Source: Anderseniella sp963698275 (GTDB lineage Bacteria; Pseudomonadota; Alphaproteobacteria; Rhizobiales; Aestuariivirgaceae). From it: 64,000 bases of DNA. The position numbers were made by a program, and so were the translations under genes. The notes under the pieces are model-generated. The model did no database searches. It saw only the letters and a list, made by a program, of their open reading frames with translations, and was not told where the DNA came from. Shown in pieces: positions 50,048 through 59,976 of the stretch (position 1 is its first letter; each line of letters starts with the position of its first letter). The DNA is taken from contig CAVOQE010000006.1 in assembly GCA_963698275.1 (NCBI GenBank), forward strand, positions 434,001 to 498,000, in the 5' to 3' direction.

Positions 50048-51445
50048 ATGAGTGACTTCAATTTAGGCACCAAAAACTTGTGCAGCGGATTTCATGGAGA
50101 GATTTTCGTCGCCGGCGACAAGGGATACGATGCTGCGCGCGCTGTCTGGAATGCGATGATCGACAGACGACCCAAACTGATTGCACGTTGCCGGGAGGTT
50201 GGAGATGTAATCGGCGCAGTGAAGTTTGCCCGGGTGCAGGGCCTGCCTGTCTCGATCCGTGGCGGTGCGCACAATGTCGCCGGACATGCCGTCTGCGATG
50301 ACGGGATCATGATCGACCTGTCCCTGATGCGCTCGGTAAGCGTCGATCAGGAAGCGCGGCGCGCTGAGGTTGAGGGTGGTGCGATCTGGGCGGATGTGGA
50401 TGCAGCAACTCAGGCCTATGGCCTGGCAACACCCGGAGGATTGATCTCTGACACCGGTGTTGCCGGTTTGACGTTGTCCGGCGGTATCGGCTGGATGCGC
50501 GCGCAGCATGGCCTGAGCATCGATAATCTCATGGCGGCTGACGTCGTTGTTGCCGATGGCGAACTCGTGCACTGCAGCGATACGGAAAATCCGGATCTGC
50601 TTTGGGCGTTGCGCGGCGGCGGCGGCAATTTTGGTGTGGTAGTGAAATTTGAATTCGCCCTGCATCCCATGGGGCCGGAAGTGATGTTCGCCGCACCGAT
50701 CTATCCGCTCTCTGCGGGCCCGGAGCCTATCCGGTTCTGGCGCGACTTCGTAGCACGCAACAGTGACCGCGTGGCTTCCTTGTGCGAATTCTCGACGGCC
50801 GCCGAAGGCGAGGACTTCCCCGAAGAGTATTGGGGCAAACGGGTCTACACGCTCGCCTGCGTCTACAACGGCGATGCAGCCGAGGGCGAGGCTTTGTTGA
50901 AACCCCTGAGCGAGCTTGCTCCGTTGGCTACTGATTTTTCGGGCCGGATGAACTACGCTGATGTGCAACAACTTTTCGACACGCTTATCCCGTTCGGCGA
51001 TTATCGCTGCTACTGGAAGGCGCGTTACCTGTCGGATCTTTCCGATGAAATGATCGATCTGGCCATATCAAACGCAAAAGCTGCGCCATCGGACAACACG
51101 ATTTCTTCCTTGTGGAACTTCGGCGGTGCCACCGCCAGGGTGCCGGCTGCCGCAACCGCCTTCGGTGACCGATCCATGGGCTGGATGTATTCGCTGGACG
51201 CCATTTGGCCGGATGAAGCCGATGACAGCAGAAACATCACCTGGTCGCGGGATGGCTGGAACGCCGCGGAACCTTATGCGCAAGAAGGACGGGCTTATCT
51301 GAACTTCCCCGGTCATGGGGAGGATGGCGAGGACCTCACCCGGGAAGCTTTTGGTGCCAACTACACCAGACTGGCCCAGATCAAGGCGAAATACGACCCG
51401 GAAAACGTTTTCCGATTCAATCAGAACATAACGCCAGAGGCCTGA
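50048..51445 (+). CDS. FAD-linked oxidoreductase, berberine-bridge-enzyme type
   Basis: 465 residues from ATG 50048, with a GGAG site. The FAD-binding PP-loop is VSIRGGAHNVAGHAVCDDG (His in the GGxH motif that can carry FAD). GGLISDTGVAGLTLSGGIGW and WALRGGGGNFGVV follow. The C-terminal BBE signature is LAQIKAKYDPENVFRFNQNI. It oxidises an alcohol or similar substrate. Followed one base later by the homocysteine S-methyltransferase gene. Confidence 0.87.
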   Translation: MSDFNLGTKNLCSGFHGEIFVAGDKGYDAARAVWNAMIDRRPKLIARCREVGDVIGAVKFARVQGLPVSIRGGAHNVAGHAVCDDGIMIDLSLMRSVSVDQEARRAEVEGGAIWADVDAATQAYGLATPGGLISDTGVAGLTLSGGIGWMRAQHGLSIDNLMAADVVVADGELVHCSDTENPDLLWALRGGGGNFGVVVKFEFALHPMGPEVMFAAPIYPLSAGPEPIRFWRDFVARNSDRVASLCEFSTAAEGEDFPEEYWGKRVYTLACVYNGDAAEGEALLKPLSELAPLATDFSGRMNYADVQQLFDTLIPFGDYRCYWKARYLSDLSDEMIDLAISNAKAAPSDNTISSLWNFGGATARVPAAATAFGDRSMGWMYSLDAIWPDEADDSRNITWSRDGWNAAEPYAQEGRAYLNFPGHGEDGEDLTREAFGANYTRLAQIKAKYDPENVFRFNQNITPEA

Positions 51446-51446
51446 G

Positions 51447-52427
51447 ATGGGCCCTCAAGCACAGTTTCCAAACCCTCATCCAGGCGAACTGTTCCTCACC
51501 GAGGGCGGAACCGAAACCGAAATCATGTACAAGCATGGCTTCGAGTTGCCTGAATTTGCGATGTTTACCCTGCTGGAGAACCCAAGCGCGGTGACGGCCA
51601 TGCGGGACATGTTTCGCGGCCACCTCGATGTCGCTGCGGAATTTGCCATGTCGATGCTGCTGACCGGCATCGATTATCGCGCCAGCCCGGACTGGGGCGC
51701 CAAGCTCGGATATTCACCGCAAGGGTTGGCGCAGGCCAACATTCAATCCATCGAGTTCCTGCGCGAGCTTGCCAGCGAATATGACGGCCAGATACCACGT
51801 ACCCTGATAGGTGGAACCATCGGTCCGCGAGGTGATGCCTACCAGTTGAACAGGACCATCACGGCTGAAGAGGCTGAGGACTACCACGGCGTCCAACTGG
51901 CGACATTGAAACAAGCCGACGTAGATTTCGCCTGCGCGGCCACATTCAACAATATCCCGGAAGCTGTCGGCGTCGCGAGGGCTGCGAAAAAGATCGGCGT
52001 ACCGTTGATTGTCTCGCTCACTGTAGACAGCTCGTCACGTTTGAAATCCGGTCCAACGGTGGCAGATGCAATCGAAGCCATCGACTTTGAGGCAGCCGAT
52101 GCAGCCCCAATTTCCTACTTGCTCAACTGTTCTCATCCGGTGGAGTTTGAACCGGCATTGACAGCAGGTTCCTGGGTACGCCGTCTGCACGGATTCCGTC
52201 CCAATGCTTCAAAAATGGAAAAAATCGCGTTGTGCAAGCTTGGCCATCTTGAAGAAGGCGACCCGGTCGAACTTGGCCGCCTGATGGGCGATCTGGCGCG
52301 TCGTTACCCGCATATGAACGTCTGGGGAGGTTGCTGCGGAACAGGAGAGACTCATCTGCGGGCAATCGCCAGGAACGTGCGACAGGCACGTGATGCACCT
52401 TCGAACGAAACAGATTTCGTGAGTTAG
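51447..52427 (+). CDS. Homocysteine S-methyltransferase-family protein
   Basis: 326 residues. The zinc-binding Cys motifs of the family are present: LLNCSHPVEFEPAL near residue 230 and WGGCCGTGETHLRAIA near 290. The N-terminus FLTEGGTETEIMYKHGFELP matches the usual start. It transfers a methyl group to homocysteine from a donor such as S-methylmethionine. The tight link to an oxidoreductase under GlxA-type control suggests a catabolic unit for a methylated compound. Confidence 0.85.
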   Translation: MGPQAQFPNPHPGELFLTEGGTETEIMYKHGFELPEFAMFTLLENPSAVTAMRDMFRGHLDVAAEFAMSMLLTGIDYRASPDWGAKLGYSPQGLAQANIQSIEFLRELASEYDGQIPRTLIGGTIGPRGDAYQLNRTITAEEAEDYHGVQLATLKQADVDFACAATFNNIPEAVGVARAAKKIGVPLIVSLTVDSSSRLKSGPTVADAIEAIDFEAADAAPISYLLNCSHPVEFEPALTAGSWVRRLHGFRPNASKMEKIALCKLGHLEEGDPVELGRLMGDLARRYPHMNVWGGCCGTGETHLRAIARNVRQARDAPSNETDFVS

Positions 52428-52538
52428 AAGTCACCCTCATCACTGCAAGACATTCAGCAAGGTGGTTCCAAGGCCTTTGCGGGACAACGCGCCACCTCCA
52501 AGGTCGGCGCATTGTCCTTTTGGTGGTTTTTGCATTGC

Positions 52539-53516
52539 CTACTTCGTGTTGCGGTCCAGAAAGCCGATCATGCGGCGGGCAATGCGGGTGCCGTATTCCT
52601 CGAGGGCAAAGTGGCCGGTGTCGAGCAATTCAAACTCCAGGTTCTTCAGGTCGCGTTTGTAGGGATGGGCACCTGCTGCCGGGAAGATGTGGTCGTTCTT
52701 GCCCCACATCAGCAGGGTCGGCACCTGATGCTTGCGGAACAGGGCCTGCCATTTCGGATACTCTGGTACGTTGGTGCCGTAATCCAGAAACAGTTCAAGT
52801 TGCACTTCCTGGTTGCCCTTTCGATCAAGCAGGTATTGCACATGCCAGTAATTGTCCGGGCTGATCTGGTCTGGTTTTTGGGTGCCGTGGGTGAACTGCC
52901 ATCTGGTGGCGTCCAGCGTCAGAAACCCGCGCAGCTTGCTGGCGTTTTCCGCTGATGGATCAGCCCAGTAAGCCTTGAGCGGGTCCCAGAACTCGCCCAG
53001 TCCTTCCGCATAGGCATTGCCGTTCTGGATGATAAAGCCTGAAACCCGCTCAGGGTGTTGGGCAAACATGCGGAAACCGACCGGCGCGCCGTAATCCATC
53101 AGATAGACCGAATAGTGGTCGACTTTCTTGATGTCGAGAAGTCTGCTCATCATGCTTGCGATATTGGCAAACGAATAATCGAAATCCTTTGCCGCCGGCA
53201 TGTCCGATGCGCCAAATCCGGGATAGTCCGGGGCGATCACATGATACCTCTTCGCCAACTGCGGGATGAGGTTCCGGAACATGTGCGACGAGGTTGGAAA
53301 GCCATGCAGCAGCAGGATCGCCGGCCGCGACGGATCACCGGCTTCGCGGTAAGCCACCTTGACACCGTCAATCATTTCGGAGCGAAACGAAATCTGCTCA
53401 TGCTGGACGGTGACTGCGGCATCAACTGCGTGGGCCGGTGATGGCAGCAACACAGGCGAGGCGAAAGACAATGCCAGGAGACTGGCGCCGATGAGGGATT
53501 TCAGGGAGTGGTGCAT
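52539..53516 (-). CDS. Secreted alpha/beta hydrolase (epoxide hydrolase/dehalogenase-like)
   Basis: 325 residues from ATG 53516, with an AGGAGG site. Signal peptide about 1-30 (SLLALSFASPVLLPSPAHA). Oxyanion motif LLHGFPTSSHMFRNL. Nucleophile elbow YLMDYGAPVGFRMF with Asp as nucleophile, as in epoxide hydrolases and haloalkane dehalogenases. Catalytic His in DTGHFALEEYG. An additional acid lies in LMWGKNDHIFPA. Export is unusual for this group. Confidence 0.85.
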   Translation of the reverse strand: MHHSLKSLIGASLLALSFASPVLLPSPAHAVDAAVTVQHEQISFRSEMIDGVKVAYREAGDPSRPAILLLHGFPTSSHMFRNLIPQLAKRYHVIAPDYPGFGASDMPAAKDFDYSFANIASMMSRLLDIKKVDHYSVYLMDYGAPVGFRMFAQHPERVSGFIIQNGNAYAEGLGEFWDPLKAYWADPSAENASKLRGFLTLDATRWQFTHGTQKPDQISPDNYWHVQYLLDRKGNQEVQLELFLDYGTNVPEYPKWQALFRKHQVPTLLMWGKNDHIFPAAGAHPYKRDLKNLEFELLDTGHFALEEYGTRIARRMIGFLDRNTK

Positions 53517-53583
53517 TTTGATGTCCTCCTTTAGAGGGCTGGTTTGAGGAAGCATGTGGTGCTGCTTGTTTGCGAAACGCTGG

Positions 53584-54213
53584 TCAGGAGCCCTGGCCAA
53601 GCGCGATTTTCAGATCTCTGTTTTGCTCCTGGAGACGGGCAATCTCATCGCGAACCGGCTGCAATTGCGCTTCCAGTTCTTCAAGTGTCAGTCGTTGCGG
53701 AATGTGTTGCGGACAGTTCCAGTCCAGCGCCTCGATGGTGATGACAAGCGCGCGTTCCGGCAGACCGCGATAGCCCTCGTCTTTCAGTTGCACGATCAGT
53801 TCCGGGTCCTGCCTGGCATCGACAAGCCGCGCCCGGCCCCACACCTTGAGGCGCCGGCGGTTGGGGTAATCAACAAGGATCAGGGAAATGCGATCGTTTT
53901 CGGCAAGGTTTCCAACACTCAGATACTGCCGGTTGCCGCGAAAATCCGCGTAAGCGATGGTGGTATCGTCAAGCACCTTGAGAAAACCGGCAGGACCACC
54001 CCTGAACTGCACATAGGGCCATCCGGTTTCTGATACGGTTGCCTGGAAGAAACCGTCCATCCGGGAAATGAACTCCGCTTCGGACGGGCCAATACGGTCG
54101 CCACGATCAGCGTCAGGGTGCAGGAACTTTGCGTAGCTGTCTGCTGATCCTTGTTGTTCCTGCACAGCCAGAACGGACGGGGTGAAACTGATTTCTGCAA
54201 ATGCACGTGACAT
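53584..54213 (-). CDS. Pyridoxamine-5'-phosphate-oxidase-family flavoprotein
   Basis: 209 residues. Split-barrel FMN fold: FFQATVSETGWPYVQFRGGP near residue 55, IAYADFRGNRQYLSVGNL near 90 and RRLKVWGRARLVD near 120. The C-terminal 50 residues are a charged helix likely to be a coiled coil (LEELEAQLQPVRDEIARLQE). Divergent from the LysR gene at 54341, its likely regulator. Confidence 0.82.
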   Translation of the reverse strand: MSRAFAEISFTPSVLAVQEQQGSADSYAKFLHPDADRGDRIGPSEAEFISRMDGFFQATVSETGWPYVQFRGGPAGFLKVLDDTTIAYADFRGNRQYLSVGNLAENDRISLILVDYPNRRRLKVWGRARLVDARQDPELIVQLKDEGYRGLPERALVITIEALDWNCPQHIPQRLTLEELEAQLQPVRDEIARLQEQNRDLKIALGQGS

Positions 54214-54340
54214 GATGCGCCTTTCGGTTGTCGATCATCTGATCGCTCGCTTTCGTCCAGTGACTGAGAAATAGTCCGTTTCAAAAAAATTTAGAATTGG
54301 TGTAGTATTGAATTATCTATTCCGATAAATGGAATAATAT

Positions 54341-55246
54341 ATGGACAAGTTTCGCGCCATCCAGGTGTTCATATCAGTCGCTGACAAGCGGGGTTTTGCC
54401 GCTGCAGCGCGCAGCCTGAACATGTCACCGCCCGCGGTCACGCGCGCCGTTTCCATGCTCGAAGAAGACCTCGGTACGCCATTACTGGTGCGCACCACCC
54501 GCTCGGTTCGCCTGACGGAAAACGGCCAGCGGTTCCTGGAAGATGCCAGGCGTATTCTGCTGGACCTCGAAGAAGCGCAAGACGCCGCTGTCGGTGCCCA
54601 TGCAGCCCCACGCGGTGAACTGCATGTCACAGCGCCGGTCCTGTTCGGGCGGATGTATGTCACACCCTTGTTGGGCGACTTTTTAGACCTGCACCCGCAA
54701 CTCAGCGCACGCACGCTGTTTGTCGACCGGGTGGTCAATCTGGTCGATGAAGGACAGGATGTGGCGATCCGGATTGGGGCCTTGCCGGATTCATCCTTGG
54801 TGGCAGTGCGCTGCGCGACAGTGCGCCAGGTGATGGTCGCCTCACCCGACTACATTGCCAGGCACGGCTTGCCGACATTGCCGGAGGGTCTTGCCAGTCA
54901 CCAGATCATCCAGGCTACCGGCACCAATCCCGGCGACGACTGGAAATTCCAGCATAACGGCAAACCGATATCGGTCCGGCTGGCACCGCGTGTGCGCATG
55001 AACACCAACGACGCGGCAATCGAACTGGCCGTTCGCGGCGGCGGGGTTTCGCGCCTGCTGTCCTATCAGGTAGCGCCTTACCTGGCGGATGGGCGATTGC
55101 AGGTCGTACTCGACGCTTTTGAAATGCCGCCACAACCGGTTCATGTCGTGCATCAGGAAGGCCGCCTGGTATCGGCCAAGGTCAGGGCATTCGTTGACTT
55201 CATGGTGCCGCAGCTACGGGAAAGCATGGGCGTCAAACTGCCCTGA
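54341..55246 (+). CDS. LysR-type transcriptional regulator
   Basis: 301 residues. wHTH about 1-60 (RAIQVFISVADKRGFAAAAR, SPPAVTRAVSMLEEDLGTPL) and an effector domain with LFGRMYVTPLLGDFLDLHPQ and VDEGQDVAIRIGALPDSSLV. It belongs to the common short-chain-dehydrogenase/oxidase-controlling group. Divergent to the flavoprotein gene across a 127-base AT-rich gap that should hold the operator. Confidence 0.88.
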   Translation: MDKFRAIQVFISVADKRGFAAAARSLNMSPPAVTRAVSMLEEDLGTPLLVRTTRSVRLTENGQRFLEDARRILLDLEEAQDAAVGAHAAPRGELHVTAPVLFGRMYVTPLLGDFLDLHPQLSARTLFVDRVVNLVDEGQDVAIRIGALPDSSLVAVRCATVRQVMVASPDYIARHGLPTLPEGLASHQIIQATGTNPGDDWKFQHNGKPISVRLAPRVRMNTNDAAIELAVRGGGVSRLLSYQVAPYLADGRLQVVLDAFEMPPQPVHVVHQEGRLVSAKVRAFVDFMVPQLRESMGVKLP

Positions 55247-56221
55247 AGAGATCAGGCTTCTCAAACAAGCGGTATCTGTTTTGGGTTGCAGGCAAATGTG
55301 AAAATCTGCGGGTCCCATGACGACTGCCTGCTGATACCGCCAAACAGGTTGGCAAAAGAAGAACAAAGTTTCAACCGAACGGGGGAACGTCCCTCTTCAA
55401 GTCGGATTCATCATGGGAAAACGTTAAGGCGACCGTTCCGCGCACATCAGCAGACTCAGCTGCAGGAAACTCTCCTTCAACATGCGCCTTCAAGTCTGTC
55501 TCCTGCAAGGATTGCTGAAACATCTGAAGCGAATGCGACGGCAACTCGAAATTTATGGTCGCTGAAATGTTTGAAGAAATGACTGGTCAACAATCCAGCC
55601 GCGCGATTCAGAAACGGCGTCACACACCTGTGAAATGGCAGTGTTTCGGTTCATGGCGGTGAAGATGCTGAAACGGGCGAATTTCATGTGCGAGAATATC
55701 TTCTTGCACGTTGTTGAATTGCAGCAACTGCCGGTTTGGTCCAGCAGTTCCGGCAATTCCTTGATCTGCATCAACAATGCCGGCCGAGAGATCGCACAAG
55801 CTTCGACCATGTGTGCACTACGGCCACGCAGGGCCAACAACTCGCTTGGCGAAGCCGCTGAGGCACCAACCCAAAAAATAAGATGTTCTAATCGCTACGA
55901 TCAGTAAATACGATTTCAACTAATGATGGGATTTTGCTATAATACGCGCAACAAAGACAGGGAGGAACAAACGTCCTAAAGAGCCCGGCAGGAAACCGCC
56001 GACAGCGCGACGGTCGCAACATATCGAGCAGTCAGAATGCCAACGGACCGGCGCGATTTTGCTACTGGATATCCAGCTTGCAGGCAGGCAGACGGCGATC
56101 AGGACATTTCACCCTTCCACCCCTTTGTCACAACCCGGGCCGCGAAAACCAGGATGACTTTCCGAAGCATCCACCACCAGCGTCAACGGAACAGAAAAAC
56201 ACACTAAGATCGGAGACAAAA
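55247..56221. other. Long intergenic region and katG leader
   Basis: Almost 1 kb with no convincing gene. Short open frames on both strands (55286-55582 forward, 55553-55840 reverse) lack ribosome sites and protein-like composition. A good -10 (tataat, 55938-55943) without a good -35 suggests an activated promoter that would give katG a leader of about 270 bases. That leader contains aggga­gga-type purine stretches and a short in-frame extension of katG, none clearly translated. Confidence 0.45.
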
Positions 56222-58417
56222 ATGAACGATATGAGCGCCAGCAAGTGCCCCGTAATGAGCGGATCCAATGCCCAGAAGGCAACCGGCAGCACCGCCAACC
56301 AGCATTGGTGGCCGAACCAGTTGAACCTGAAGATCCTGCACCAGAACTCCGAGAAGATCGATCCCATGGGCGAGGCATTCAATTATGCCGAAGAGTTCAA
56401 GAGCCTCGACCTGGCCGCCGTCAAGCAGGACATCGTAGCACTGATGACCGACTCTCAGGAGTGGTGGCCTGCCGACTATGGCCATTACGGGCCGTTCTTT
56501 ATCCGCATGGCATGGCACAGCGCAGGTACCTACCGGACCTATGACGGCCGTGGCGGTGCGTCTTCCGGTTCACAGCGCTTTGCGCCGCTGAACAGCTGGC
56601 CGGACAATGGCAACCTGGACAAGGCCCGCGCCCTGCTATGGCCGATCAAGCAGAAGTACGGCAAGAAAATCTCCTGGGCTGACCTGATGGTCCTGACCGG
56701 CAACTGCGCGCTTGAATCCATGGGCTTCAAGACCTTCGGATTTGCCGGCGGACGCGAAGACGTCTGGGAACCGGAAGAAGACATCTACTGGGGTCCTGAG
56801 ACAACCTGGCTCGGCGACGAGCGCTACAGCGGTGACCGTGAGCTTGCCAATCCACTTGGCGCTGTTCAGATGGGTCTGATCTACGTGAACCCGGAAGGCC
56901 CAAACGGCAATCCGGATCCGGTCGCATCAGGCAGGGACATCCGTGAGACGTTCGCCCGCATGGCGATGAACGACGAGGAAACCGTTGCCCTTACTGCCGG
57001 TGGACACACGTTCGGCAAGGCGCATGGCGCCGGCGATCCGGATAAGTATGTCGGCCGTGAACCTGAAGGCGCCGGCATTGAGGAACAGGGCCTCGGCTGG
57101 AAGAACACCATGGGCAGCGGCAAAGGCGGCGATACCATCACCAGCGGCATCGAAGGTGCATGGACGCCAACGCCAATCACCTGGGACAACAGCTATTTCG
57201 ACACGCTGTTCGGGTATGAATGGGAACTGACGAAGAGCCCTGCCGGAGCCAACCAGTGGACACCTACGGACAAGTCTGCCGCGAGCACGGTGCCGGATGC
57301 ACATGACCCCGCAAAGACACATGCGCCGATGATGACCACAGCGGACATGGCAATGCGGATGGATCCGGCCTATGAGAAAATTTCAAGGCGCTTCCACCAG
57401 AACCCGGCCGAGTTCGCAGATGCGTTTGCCAGGGCCTGGTACAAGCTGACCCACCGTGACATGGGTCCGGTCTCGCGTTATCTCGGCGCCGAGGTTCCCG
57501 CAGAAGAACTGCTGTGGCAGGACCCGGTTCCCGCAGCCGATCATGAATTGATCGGGGCGCAGGATATCGCCGATCTCAAGGCCAAACTTCTGGAGTCCGG
57601 TCTGTCGGTTTCGCAACTGGTGTCCACCGCCTGGGCCTCGGCGGCGACCTTCCGCGGTAGCGACAAGCGCGGCGGCGCCAATGGTGCCCGCATTCGCCTG
57701 GCTCCGCAGAAAGACTGGGAAGTCAACAACCCGGCTCAACTGGCGAGCGTGCTGAAAACCCTGGAAGGCATCCAGAGTGACTTCAATTCGGGCGGCAAGA
57801 AGGTGTCCCTGGCCGACCTGATCGTCCTGGGTGGCTGTGCGGCTGTTGAAAAAGCAGCGAAGAACGCCGGGCACGATGTGAGTGTGCCGTTCTCTCCCGG
57901 ACGCACGGACGCCACACAGGAACAGACGGACGTGGAGGCATTCGCCGTGCTCGAACCGGTTGCAGACGGTTTCCGCAACTATCTGAAGGCCGACCAAAGC
58001 CGCTCGGCGGAAGAGCTTCTGGTGGACCGTGCGCAACTGATGACACTGACGGCACCGGAAATGACGGTTCTTGTGGGTGGCATGCGCGCCCTGAACACCA
58101 ATGCGGATGGCTCCAGCCACGGTGTCTTCACCGATCGGCCCGAGACTTTGAGCAACGACTTCTTCGTCAACCTGCTCAGCCGGGATACGACCTGGGAGCC
58201 ATCTTCAGCGTCCGCAGACGTGTTCGAAGGCAAAGACCGCGCATCCGGCAAGGATAAATGGACCGGAAGCCGTGTTGACCTGGTCTTCGGATCAAACTCG
58301 CAACTGCGTGCCCTGGCGGAAGTCTACGGATGTGACGACGCCCAGCAGACGTTTGTCGGCGACTTTGTTGCGGCATGGGGCAAGGTGATGAACCTTGACC
58401 GCTTTGACCTTGCCTAG
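56222..58417 (+). CDS. katG: Catalase-peroxidase
   Basis: 731 residues from ATG 56222, with a CGGAGA site; the longer open frame to 56078 is rejected. Distal haem site RMAWHSAGTYR (Arg-Trp-His), LIYVNPEGPNGNPDP with the adduct Tyr, proximal His in LTAGGHTFGKAHGAG, and the inactive second peroxidase-like domain from about 430 on. All catalytic residues are intact. It removes hydrogen peroxide. An OxyR-like gene was not seen nearby. Confidence 0.95.
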   Translation: MNDMSASKCPVMSGSNAQKATGSTANQHWWPNQLNLKILHQNSEKIDPMGEAFNYAEEFKSLDLAAVKQDIVALMTDSQEWWPADYGHYGPFFIRMAWHSAGTYRTYDGRGGASSGSQRFAPLNSWPDNGNLDKARALLWPIKQKYGKKISWADLMVLTGNCALESMGFKTFGFAGGREDVWEPEEDIYWGPETTWLGDERYSGDRELANPLGAVQMGLIYVNPEGPNGNPDPVASGRDIRETFARMAMNDEETVALTAGGHTFGKAHGAGDPDKYVGREPEGAGIEEQGLGWKNTMGSGKGGDTITSGIEGAWTPTPITWDNSYFDTLFGYEWELTKSPAGANQWTPTDKSAASTVPDAHDPAKTHAPMMTTADMAMRMDPAYEKISRRFHQNPAEFADAFARAWYKLTHRDMGPVSRYLGAEVPAEELLWQDPVPAADHELIGAQDIADLKAKLLESGLSVSQLVSTAWASAATFRGSDKRGGANGARIRLAPQKDWEVNNPAQLASVLKTLEGIQSDFNSGGKKVSLADLIVLGGCAAVEKAAKNAGHDVSVPFSPGRTDATQEQTDVEAFAVLEPVADGFRNYLKADQSRSAEELLVDRAQLMTLTAPEMTVLVGGMRALNTNADGSSHGVFTDRPETLSNDFFVNLLSRDTTWEPSSASADVFEGKDRASGKDKWTGSRVDLVFGSNSQLRALAEVYGCDDAQQTFVGDFVAAWGKVMNLDRFDLA

Positions 58418-58516
58418 AGCGACATGGGTTCAACTGAACCCGTAAAGTTTCTCTAGCACTTTGGAGACGATCAGTTTTATGGTTTTTGATTGATTCAATC
58501 AAAAACCATACTGATC
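58418..58516. repeat. Compound palindrome after katG
   Basis: It starts agcgacatgggttcaactga, shared with the element at 31754. It ends in a long perfect hairpin, atggtttttgatt-gattc-aatcaaaaaccat (58479-58509), flanked by outer gatcagt and actgatc arms. It could terminate katG, but lacks a T run, and the split arrangement suggests a dispersed intergenic element. Confidence 0.6.
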
Positions 58517-58656
58517 TGAGGTGGAAGGACACTGAGAGACAGTTAGACAATTAATCAGGGCGGCGTTTCGGTTCACACTGAAACGCCGCCTTTATGTCTG
58601 GCTCTGACTATTCACCTTTCAGGTTTGTAGCCAGGTTTTGTAAATTGCACGGCGAG

Positions 58657-59931
58657 CTAGCTGAACATGTCCGCAGAAATTGCCGTGTACCACGATTCAG
58701 ATTCCTCGTAGGTCGCCTTGCGCAGGCCTGCATCTTCGCCGGTCTTGGAAATGAAATTGTCGGCGACTTCAATCTTCTCCGCTCCAGCCTTGTAGTTGGC
58801 TCCTACCTTAACACCGTCATTGGCGTCAATCAGGCTCCAGCAGGTATTTGCAAAGCGCGGTTCAAAGACCTTTGACCCGGTCAGCGCGCCGCGGATCGCC
58901 ATGGCTGCCACCTTGGCCTGACTGTTTGCGGAAAACCCTGATTTCGGCATGGCTGACGCAACAGAGGCATCACCGAGCACGTGAATGTTCTCGTCCGCCT
59001 TGGATTGCATGGTTGCCGGCACGATCGGGCACCAGTCGCCATCGGTAATGCCGGCGCGGTCACAGATGGCACCTGCCTTTTGAGCCGGCACAACGGAGGC
59101 TGCATCCGCCTTGAACGTGTCAATGTCGGTCTCGATTTCCATGGTATCCATATTGATGTTTTTCACGCCGCCGGAAACCGACGCGGGAATCCATTCGACC
59201 ATGTCAGGGTAGTGTTTCTGCCAGCCTTCCTCAAACAGCGCCTGCTTGGAGAATTTCTCTTTCGGATCGAGCACAATGATTTTTGCGGTCGGATTCTTCT
59301 TCGACAACACGTGCGCAATCATCGAGATGCGCTCGTATGGCCCGGGCGGGCAGCGGAACGGATTGGGCGGCGGCACCATGACGAACGTGCCGCCTTCGCG
59401 CATATTCTCAACCTGCGATTTCAGCAATGCCACCTGGGTGCCGGACTTCCATGCATGCGGCATGGTATCCTGGGCCTCTATCGAGTAACCGGCCACGGAG
59501 TCGTATTTCATATCAATGCCGGGAGAAATGACAAGCCGGTCATAGGCTACTTTGGCGCCGGACCCCAACTCAACTGTCTTGGCAGCGCCGTCGACAGACA
59601 CTGCCCAGTCATGAATGACGTTTACATCGTGACCGGCGGCCAGAGCCTCATAGGTATGGCCAATGGACTCATAGTCACGCAAACCGCCCAGATACAGGTT
59701 TGAAAAGAAGCAGGTATAGTACTTCCTTGTCGGTTCGATCAGCGTAACGTCAATTGCGCCTTTTGAGTCTTTTGCGAGATAGCGCGCGGCGGTCGCACCG
59801 CCGGCCCCTCCCCCGATGACGACGACCTTCGGCTTTTTACCCTGTGCATAAGCCGGCAGGTTCAACCCGGCAGACACGGCACCCAGTCCAAGCAGTCCGG
59901 TGGTAAATTTTCGTCTGTCTACGATAACCAT
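58657..59931 (-). CDS. fccB: Sulfide dehydrogenase (flavocytochrome c) flavoprotein subunit
   Basis: 424 residues. Tat signal DRRKFTTGLLGLGAVSAG. FAD-binding KVVVIGGGAGGATAARYLAK. Redox-active cysteines in YYTCFFSN and in a later CDRAGITDGDWC segment. VPPPNPFRCPPGPYERISMI and VLGDASVASAMPKSGFSA match FccB. It oxidises sulfide in the periplasm and passes electrons to the cytochrome subunit encoded just upstream (59977). ATG 59931 is best spaced from GGGAGG. Confidence 0.88.
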   Translation of the reverse strand: MVIVDRRKFTTGLLGLGAVSAGLNLPAYAQGKKPKVVVIGGGAGGATAARYLAKDSKGAIDVTLIEPTRKYYTCFFSNLYLGGLRDYESIGHTYEALAAGHDVNVIHDWAVSVDGAAKTVELGSGAKVAYDRLVISPGIDMKYDSVAGYSIEAQDTMPHAWKSGTQVALLKSQVENMREGGTFVMVPPPNPFRCPPGPYERISMIAHVLSKKNPTAKIIVLDPKEKFSKQALFEEGWQKHYPDMVEWIPASVSGGVKNINMDTMEIETDIDTFKADAASVVPAQKAGAICDRAGITDGDWCPIVPATMQSKADENIHVLGDASVASAMPKSGFSANSQAKVAAMAIRGALTGSKVFEPRFANTCWSLIDANDGVKVGANYKAGAEKIEVADNFISKTGEDAGLRKATYEESESWYTAISADMFS

Positions 59932-59976
59932 ATTCATCCTCCCAGATTTCCTGACTGTTGATTGGATATTGCGCTC

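Noticed and set aside
55553..55840. 95-residue minus-strand open frame upstream of katG
   Set aside because: No ribosome site, Cys- and Ser-rich random-looking composition, and no family resemblance; left as intergenic.
56078..56221. N-terminal extension of katG
   Set aside because: The extension has no family similarity, and the ATG at 56222 has a good ribosome site and the usual family start.
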